In this document: piece after piece, positions 52,812 through 60,700 of the stretch
Layout of the letters: every line of letters begins with the position of its first letter
Position numbering within the stretch: position 1 is the stretch's first letter
Assembly (NCBI GenBank): GCA_023953695.1
Contig: JAMLJG010000011.1
Span: forward strand, 1-64,000
Length of the DNA stretch: 64,000 bases
From: Kiritimatiellia bacterium
GTDB lineage: Bacteria > Verrucomicrobiota > Kiritimatiellia > CAIVKH01
Direction of reading: 5' to 3'
Translations under genes and position numbers: made by a program
Notes under the pieces: model-generated
Seen by the model: only the letters and a program-made list of their open reading frames with translations
Databases searched by the model: none
Told to the model about the DNA's origin: nothing

Positions 52812-52862
52812 ACTTCCAACCCTTGGAACTCGCGCCCGCGCGAACTTCCAACCCTTGGAACT
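52812..52862 (+). repeat. Paired TTCCAA-NNN-TTGGAA palindrome element, locus B
   Basis: Two 15-bp palindromes TTCCAA-CCC-TTGGAA at 52814-52828 and 52846-52860, centres 32 bp apart, with a 17-base spacer containing CGCGC-CC-GCGCG. The element ends TTGGAACTTTTC. It is in the divergent intergenic region between the kinase and nth genes, about 90 bases before nth. Confidence 0.85.
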
Positions 52863-52901
52863 TTTCAGAAAAGTCGCCTCCACCACCCCCCAGAATATCC
52901 G

Positions 52902-52930
52902 TTACGCAAAACGCGCAACCGCGCTAAAAT
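52902..52930 (+). promoter_or_regulatory. Candidate sigma-70 promoter of nth
   Basis: TTACGC (52902-52907), a 17-base spacer and TAAAAT (52925-52930). The predicted start leaves a ~13-base leader with AAAGAAA before ATG 52950. Confidence 0.5.
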
Positions 52931-52949
52931 CGCCCACCCGAAAGAAATC

Positions 52950-53612
52950 ATGACTCCCCAACACCACACCCCCCAACTGCGCCACCGCGCCACCGAAATC
53001 CTCGACCGCCTGCGCCGCCACATCGAACTGCGCTGCGAACTCGACTTCACCACCCCCCTCGAACTCGCCGTCGCCGCCATCCTCGCCGCGCAATGCACCG
53101 ACAAACGCGTCAACACCGTCACCCCCGCGCTCTTCAAAAAATATCGCACCGCCCACGACTACGCCAACGCCGAGCCCACCGAACTCGAAACCCTCATCCA
53201 ATCCACCGGCTTCTTCCGCAACAAAGCCAAGAGCATCCGCGCCCTGGGCGCCGCCCTCCTCCAACACCACAACGGAGAACTCCCGCGCACCCTCGACGCC
53301 CTCATCAAGCTCCCCGGCATCGGACGCAAAACCGCAAACCTCCTCCTCGCCGACGCATTCGGACAACCCGGCCTAATCATTGACACCCACCAAATCCGCG
53401 TGAACCAACGCCTCGGCATCACCCAACAAACCGACCCCACAAAAATCGAAATAGAGCTCCGCGACCTCCTCCCGCCCGCCGACTGGACCGACTGGTCCCA
53501 CGCCCTCACCCTCCACGGCCGCTACACCTGCCTCGCCCGCAAACCCCTATGCGCCCAATGCCCCCTCACCGACCTCTGCCCCTACTTCGCCGCACACCCA
53601 CTCCGCCACTAA
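52950..53612 (+). CDS. nth: Endonuclease III
   Basis: A 220-residue bifunctional DNA glycosylase/AP lyase. The HhH region is IKLPGIGRKTANLLLADAFG with the catalytic Lys (RKTAN), the catalytic Asp is in IIDTHQIRVNQRLG, and the [4Fe-4S] ligands are C-x6-C-x2-C-x5-C (CLARKPLCAQCPLTDLC). It excises oxidised pyrimidines. This canonical copy contrasts with the second, Lys-less member at 34981. The start ATG at 52950 is the first with a leader; the same frame is open upstream through the palindromic element without coding sense. Confidence 0.95.
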   Translation: MTPQHHTPQLRHRATEILDRLRRHIELRCELDFTTPLELAVAAILAAQCTDKRVNTVTPALFKKYRTAHDYANAEPTELETLIQSTGFFRNKAKSIRALGAALLQHHNGELPRTLDALIKLPGIGRKTANLLLADAFGQPGLIIDTHQIRVNQRLGITQQTDPTKIEIELRDLLPPADWTDWSHALTLHGRYTCLARKPLCAQCPLTDLCPYFAAHPLRH

Positions 53613-53646
53613 ACACAAAACCACACCCACCCCGCACCTGAAACAG

Positions 53647-53674
53647 TTGACACCACACCTCATTCACCTAGCCT
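53647..53674 (+). promoter_or_regulatory. Candidate promoter before the exported protein at 53682
   Basis: A consensus TTGACA (53647-53652), 16 bases and TAGCCT (53669-53674), seven bases before ATG 53682. No ribosome-binding site is visible, so the mRNA may be leaderless. Confidence 0.4.
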
Positions 53675-53681
53675 AGTGTTC

Positions 53682-54473
53682 ATGAGCGCCTTCTTACGAC
53701 CAACACGAGCCGTCACCCTCCTCGCCGCCCTTCTCCTCACCGCCCGCCCCGCCCACGCCCAACAAGAAGTCAAAACCACACCCGCCAAAGAAGTCGCCGC
53801 CAACCCACAGCGCTACTGGGCACGCGGCGTCGTCTTTCGCGACGAACTCATTTCTCCCCCGGGCAAAGAAACCCTCTCCATCGCCGGAACCCGCGTTCAC
53901 AAATTCACCACCAAAACCATCGGCGATTGCTACGCCGACGAACGCGTACTCGCCGCCCTCCAAGAACTCGCCCCCAGTCGCGAATACATCTTCGCCGCAT
54001 CCGTCTTCAGCCAGCAAACCGGCTTCCTCCGCAAGAAGACCCACTACCGCGTCGTCGTCAACGGCATCATCATCCCCGCCGACAACGTCAGCGACCTCCC
54101 CAACACCATTGAAACCGCCATTGCCCAGATCGAAGAAGACAACCCGCTACGCCAGAACCTCGTCACCCTGAAGAACCTCATCGTGAACGTCCAGGAAGCC
54201 CTCACCGCAATGGCCGCCACCGAACAAATCAGCCGCGCCGAATACCTGAACCCGAAATCGGAATCATTCGACAAACTCATCCAAACCAGCCGCCGCGCCA
54301 TCAACGACCTCGAAACCGAAACCAAAGTCCCCGGCCGCGAACAACTCGCCCAAATCCTCGCCTCCCTCGTCGCCCTCGAAGAAGGCGCTCTCAAACCCGC
54401 CCCCCAGCCCGCCCCACCGCAACCGACCTCCGCCGCAACAAATACCCCCGACGCCGCGCCCGCAGAAAAATAG
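53682..54473 (+). CDS. Exported protein of unknown function with helical C-terminal half
   Basis: A 263-residue protein. A signal peptide (LLAALLLTARPAHA) is followed by a beta domain (residues 30-125; VAANPQRYWARGVVFRDELISP, KFTTKTIGDCYADERVLAAL, FAASVFSQQTGFL) and a helical segment (135-225) with conserved-looking NTIETAIAQIEEDN and LIQTSRRAINDLE. The end is a Pro/Ala-rich tail. I do not recognise the family. GTG 53676 is an alternative start two codons earlier. No gene is coupled to it. Confidence 0.75.
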   Translation: MSAFLRPTRAVTLLAALLLTARPAHAQQEVKTTPAKEVAANPQRYWARGVVFRDELISPPGKETLSIAGTRVHKFTTKTIGDCYADERVLAALQELAPSREYIFAASVFSQQTGFLRKKTHYRVVVNGIIIPADNVSDLPNTIETAIAQIEEDNPLRQNLVTLKNLIVNVQEALTAMAATEQISRAEYLNPKSESFDKLIQTSRRAINDLETETKVPGREQLAQILASLVALEEGALKPAPQPAPPQPTSAATNTPDAAPAEK

Positions 54474-54487
54474 TCCGCGCAAATGGT

Positions 54488-54570
54488 AGGGCGGTTTGGC
54501 TCAAACCGCCGCCACTCGTTCCCGGCAAGACCCCTTCGCTCACACCCGAACCGCTCCGGCGCGTTGGGCC
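54488..54570. repeat. Dispersed ~83-bp repeat, copy 2
   Basis: An 83-base copy of the element at 20982-21063, same orientation, with about eight differences and one base longer. The GGCGGTTTG-GCT-CAAACCGCC hairpin is unchanged; the terminal hairpin seen in copy 1 is not conserved (GCGTTGGGCC here). It lies between the exported-protein gene and tRNA-Thr, 94 bases before the tRNA. Confidence 0.8.
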
Positions 54571-54663
54571 TGCACGGAGCCACCCGGAATCGTGAATCGC
54601 GCGATTCGGAAGCGACATTGCAATGCGCGCCGAGTTGCGCTAGAGTCGGCTCCCATCGCACGC

Positions 54664-54739
54664 GCCAGCGTAGCTCAGTTGGTAGAGCAGCTGATTTGTA
54701 ATCAGCAGGTCGGGGGTTCGAATCCCTTCGCTGGCTCCA
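54664..54739 (+). tRNA. tRNA-Thr (anticodon UGU)
   Basis: A complete cloverleaf: acceptor GCCAGCG / CGCTGGC, D arm GCTC...GAGC, anticodon stem GCTGA / TCAGC with loop TTTGTAA (anticodon TGT), and a T arm with GGTTCGAATCC. The CCA end is encoded (54737-54739). It reads threonine ACA codons. Confidence 0.96.
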
Positions 54740-54785
54740 GCCCACCCCTTCCCCGCTATCCACAGGCGCGATGTCTCGCGCGTGG

Positions 54786-57700
54786 CTATTGCGGCAACTG
54801 CACCCGGATCTGATAGGTTCGGCTGGTGCTATTGATGGGCGCCGGGATCGTAAGTGTCCCGTCGTCCACCCACGTGACCACACCGCCGGTGCCGGGGATA
54901 GCGTTTGTCGTCGCAGGCATCCACACGGCTCCATAAGGCCCGCTGTTGGCATACCAAATGTGGTATTCGCGGAACGATTTGCTCGGGAAGCGAACCGCAA
55001 TACCGTTTCCGTTGGTCATGACTTGCGCACTCCAGTGCAGATAGTCGCTGCCGTTGTTCATGTCTGTGTTGGCGATCCATTCCGCAAAGTTGTTCATGCG
55101 GTCGTCATCCTCGTCTTCATCGGCGTCCGCAGGATTTTCGGGATCGAGGAAACCGTGGTCGTCCTCCACATAATTCGGAATGCCGTCGCCATCCCAATCG
55201 GAGGGCGCGGCGTTGAGCGTGAGGCCAAAAGCGAATGTGCCCGTGCCATAAATCTCGGTCTGCTGCGTCTGGGCTTGGTTGCGCATGTTGAGGGTCGAAA
55301 AGCGATTGGATGCCGAAAGGCTATCAATCGCGCCAGAGCTGTAAGAGGCGCTGTGTCCCGTGTCCGCATAGCCGATTTCCGTCTTCACGGTGAAGGCGTA
55401 GTTCGTGTTGACGAGACGAAGCACCCCGCCGGTATTTTCGAGCCCGCTCAGCGTGCGCTGCCCGTTGAGCAGCAGATCGTAGAGGTTCGGCGAGAGGCCG
55501 TTGCGAATATACAAGGTCTTGCCGGCCATTCCGCCCGCGAGACTGTACTGCACATCGAACCGCCAGCTCTTGGGCTGCAGCGTGACAATCTTGGTGATGT
55601 CTCCATCCGCCGAAACCATGCGCCAGCCGTTCGTCCAGTTGGTGAATGTGTATAGGTCGTTCACATAAGCGCTGGTTCCCGCGCCCTTTGTCGCCCACCA
55701 ATCCTTGAGGGCAGAGGTGCGATAGGCGCCAATGACACCGTTCGTGGAGACGTTGAACGTTCCCTCCACCTCGGTTTCCGACCCGGCGTTGGCCACCTGA
55801 TTGCCGATGGCTTGGAACACGCGGCCGCTCATCAGATCGCGCGTCCATGCGGCAACCATGCGCCCACCGATGCGCTCAAACAGACCGAACACGCGATCGT
55901 TGTAAAGGATGTACTCCTGCTCGCCATCGAGATCCACATCGGACGAGAAGGCCTGGGGCGTGGTGATGGATGAAGCGATCGCCGCCCATGTGTCCACGGC
56001 CTGATAGATGCTGGCGAAGCGCGTCTGCGCTTGCGCCTGCTTCGAAAATCCGGCGAGGTTGTCGAAGGTAGTGTCCGGCGAAACGTAGGCGCCGATGCTG
56101 AAGCGCTCGAGATTGTTGTTGTCCTCGTCGTGGAAGGCGGTCTCAAAGCCCGAGGCGTGCATCGCGCCGCGCGCGAGCTTGGCGAGATTGGTATCGGAAA
56201 CGGAGAGCACGTCGTCCCAGGCCTGCGAGACAATTCCGCCGAAGTAGAGCATGCCATATCCGGTCGGCATCAGCGTGCCGGGGCGGATCTCGAAGCGATT
56301 AGTCGCCAGGCCGTGTTCCCCGCCGGAAAGTCCGTTATACCAGTTGTCATAATCGCCGCGCGCGGCATGCTGAATATAGTTGTGGCTCAGTTTGTTCGTC
56401 GCCACATTTCCACGATCCACCACATACCACCCGTCGCCATCGCCATCGCGATCTAGGTCCACGCTATTCGCGAGAATGTCATCGAGCCCAACGACCTCAA
56501 CCCACGGATGATTTGCAATCCATCGCAGGTTGCGATCATACGCATCCGCATTCGCCTTCGAGCGGAAGTCTTCCCAGTTGCTGAAGACCACAAGAACCTG
56601 ATCCTGCGATCCCGAGCGAGCGCGGCGACTGAAGATGCCGCGCAGCGGCATATTCAGCCCGTTGTCATTGTTCTGGAACCGGTAGTTCGATGCGTCGTTG
56701 TTCAGAACAAACGTCTTGATCCCGTTGATCTGATTGACCTGATAGCCGCCTTGCGCGAGCGACTCGGTGCGACCGAGCCAATAGAACAGGTGCGTGTCCT
56801 GATCCACCAGCGTCGCCTGATAGCCCATTTGCCCGATCTTGCTGAAGGTGTCTGCATCGAGCACGCGTTCCGGCGGCCAGAAGACCGAGTTGATCGTGAA
56901 GTTCACGCCATAAATGTGCCCGAGGAACTCCTCCGCCAACCGCGCGTTGTCGTTGTTATATTCCGGTGTGTAGTACGGGAGGATGTGATCCGAGAATGTG
57001 CTCGCGAGCAAACGCACCGTGCCGGTCTGAGCCAGTTCGGCAATTTTCGCGTTGAACGCGGGACCATCCCGCCACGGCTGACCCAGCGCCGGATCCACAG
57101 ACGCCCACTGGATGGCCGAGGCAAGGGTCGGCGTGATGTGCAGATTCACCGGCTTCCCATACACTTCGTGAATCGCCAACAGCCGGTGATAGCCCGCGCC
57201 GGCACCATCGTTGATCAGGTCCTGAATCGCGCTGCCGGGCTGAATGTGCTGGTTGCCGTGGACGACAAAGGCAACCTTGGCGCGGCCGGCAAATGTCGCC
57301 TTGCTAAAGGAATGCACGAGGGCATTCTGGATGCTCTCCTGCGCCTGCCAATAGTCTTCGGCAACATGGTCATCATAAATCGTGTCGCGCACATCGTTGC
57401 GGCCGCCAATGTCGCCGGCGCCCGGCGTGTTGCCCGATCCGCAGGAATTGCACGTTCCATCTTTCGTGCTGAAGACCTGGAAGTTAAGCGCGTTGAAGTT
57501 GCCGTTCCAACCCGCATCGAGCAGCGCTTGGCGGCTGATGGAGAACTCTACCGCATCGAGTTCGGAGTTGTAGTATGACGCGCGGAATCCTTGCGCATGA
57601 TTCTGATTGCGCGATTCCACGCCAAAGGCCGTCAGGTTCCCGCCATCGGTCACAACCGTCGAGTTGTTGCTCGGGTTGGTGTCCACATAAACCGTGCCCT

Positions 57701-60700
57701 CGCCCGACTTGTAGGCGGCAACCACAACTTCCCAGCGGCTGCTGGTGATCAGGTCCACATCGTCCGGGAGCGCCATTTCGCCCGAGGCCGGGTTGCCCGT
57801 ATCAATCGCCACATAGAGATTGAGGTAGCCATCTTCCGCCAGCGGCTGCAAATCGTGCAGGTCCACGCGGAAGTAGAACTCACCCGTGTCCGGACCGCCA
57901 TCGCGTGCGTAGAACGCGACGATGTCGCGCGAGGTGTCATAACCGTCCCACGCCGGATAGGTGTCGCCTCCCTGGTTGTTCGGACCATCGCCTTCGTATT
58001 CATCGAGCACAATCAGATCGTCCCACGTCCAATCAATGAACTCGCTGTAGTTGGTCACCCCGTTGATCACGCCGAGCACGTTCGTGCCGCGACCAATCAT
58101 AATGGAACCCTCAGGCGCGGGACCGCAATTCTCCGCCTGTCGCGGATGAGTGCCGTTCTGGTATTCGAGCAGGTTGTAGTATGCATTGGTCGTATTGCAG
58201 ATGAAGTCGCCATCCGGATTGCCCAATGCGCCATGCACCGCGCTGGTGATGATCAAGCCCGTGCGCAAGCTGCGCTGACCGATGACGCCGGAATCCAGCG
58301 GGTCGAGGCCATACTGCACCTCCCAACCATCGGGCAATCCGTCGCCGTCCGTATCCCACAGCAGCGGGTCGGTTTCGAGATAGACCGCATTTGTATAAGC
58401 GCTGATGAGCGAGGCTCGGTCAATGTAGCGCGATGCCGAACCGCCAATCTTCGGAACACTCGCGTTCGGCAGATTGGCCGTGACCACGCCCGTCACCGGA
58501 TGCGCCAGACCAATGTCCACATACCCGCTGAAGTTCTTGTCTTCGCCGTAGCCATCGCTCAAACCGTCGTTGTCTGAGTCGCTCAGGATCGGGCTGGTTT
58601 CTTTCCAGGTTTCGCCCACATCCATCACGTTGTTCGGCCAGCTTCTCGCGAGCGAGGGGTCCTGATTCGGCAATATCGCCTCGCCGTCGCCGTCCGTCCA
58701 ACCGTTGCGGTTCGCGTCCTCAATGCCGTCAGGAATGCCATCGCCGTCCGTGTCCGGATTGTTCGGATCCGTCATCGTGCCGCGCACGAGGCGCGCGCGA
58801 TCGCCACCCTCGTTCTGACTGTTCACGCCGGGAACCTTCCCGTAGTTATCCAACGTGTTGAAAAACGGCGGATCCAAATCGCCCTGGAAATTCGGCCACC
58901 CGTCGCCATTCGTATCCGTGTTCGTGTCGGTGCCGCTCGACGGCGAGCGCCAGCCGAGTTCAAGCCCATCCGGCAATCCGTCGCCATCGGTATCCGGCAT
59001 CAGCGGATCGGTCTTGCCGTACGCATACACAATGTGCACATCGCCGTTGTTCCACTGCTCCGAGTTCGTCGCGGGGTAGTTGGTCGGATTCTGCTCGTTG
59101 ACATCGGGCAATCCGTCGTCGTCGTCGTCGTCGTCCGATGGATTGTTCAATACGGTCTGCAGGAACTGCACGCGCGTATTCCGCGTCGCGCTGGCTTCGA
59201 CGGTGTTCGTGACGCCGTTGGTATCCACGCGCGCATGGAAGGTGTATGCGCCGGGCGCGGCGATGTTGGTCCACAGGAACTCCCACGTGAGGCGGCTTCC
59301 ACTGATGCGCGGATTCGGGTCCACGCGATAGGCTGTCAGCCCGTTCTGATTCGCGCCGGGATAGGTCGTCGTCAGCGTCAGGTTCGTTCGATTGACAACG
59401 GAGGAAACGGTCAGCGTGTCGTTGCTGAGGCGAATCGTGCTGCCTGCCGAAAAATCCACATCGAAACGCGGCAGCAGATAGGCCGTCGCGTTCGTTTGTG
59501 TCGCGTCCGGATAGCCTTGCGCAATTTGCAGCGAGGTGTTGTTCACGATCTGCGTGACGGTCAACCAGTTGGTGCCAATCATGATCGTGTTGCCCACGCG
59601 CACTTCCGCACTGAAAAAAGTGCCCGATCCGGTGACGGCGGTGCCATTGGTGGACACCGAAACGGTGCCACTCAACGTCCTGCTCCGCGCGGTGACGGTG
59701 GCGTTCGCGTTCTTCACATCCACCAGCCCCGCAACAGGGGTCTCAACGGCCGCGAGTTTGCCCGCCTGTCCGGCGCCATTCGCAAACTCGATCCAGACAT
59801 TGCTCGCCGAATGATCGGTCGAAACCTGAATCGGATAGCTCCGCTGCTCCGGCGTCGGCGAGGCGACATCCGGCAGCACGATGACATAGGGCTTGCCCAC
59901 AGAATCCACTTCCGGCGGATTCACGATCGAAACAAAAGGCCCCGTACTCTCTGTATAGGCGCGAATATAGCGGAATGCCGAAAGGATAATGCCGCTCTTG
60001 TCGTGCGTCACCTCGATGCTATGCAGGAAGTTCGTATCGCCCGTCGCCAAATCCGGCAGTGTGAAGAGCAGGTCGTGATGATTCGCGTCCACATTCCAAT
60101 CAATCGTGAAGGCCTTGGGCTGAGCCGACCCATCAATGCGAATCAGGAAGCGGTCCTTCAGCGTCTCCTCGCTGATGTTGTCCGCCAGCGATTTGCTGAA
60201 GCGAACGCGCATCACATAATCCCACTGGTCGTTGATCAGCATGCCGTCGTTTTCGGGATACGCGACAAACAGGGCCTGCGTGGGGCTCTGCGTCAGCACC
60301 ACGCGCTGCAGCGTGGTGTACCAACCGGCGGAATCGCTCAGCGCAAAGTTCGTGGACGAGCTGATCTCAACCAAGCGCACCTGCACCGTCGCAACACCCG
60401 ACGCGGGAATGTTTCGATACGTGAAGCGGTATTCATCGGGATAGGGGCTGTTAATTTCCAAGCTGGGGGTCACGCGATTCGCGGCGACCCAGGATGGCTG
60501 GCCATTGGTGCCGATGCCGTTTCCGTTCAGATTGCCCGTCGCCTTGTCGTCGTTGTTCGTCTGGCCGTCCAGCACATTGAAGTACACACCGCGCACAGTG
60601 GAATCCGCGCGCACGACAAAGCCGTATTCCTGCGAACCCATCACGGTTCCATTCGTCGCAGCGAATACAATCTGACCCGTCGGCGTCTGGGTATCGAAGT

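Noticed and set aside
52812-52862. A CRISPR-like repeat at the paired palindromes
   Set aside because: Only two units per locus, the repeats are 15 bp, spacers are 17 bp of G+C-rich similar sequence, and no cas genes are present.
54488-54739. A tRNA-associated integration site at tRNA-Thr
   Set aside because: There is no integrase, no partial tRNA duplicate, and the following gene is a long native-looking amylase. The repeat before the tRNA is a dispersed element.
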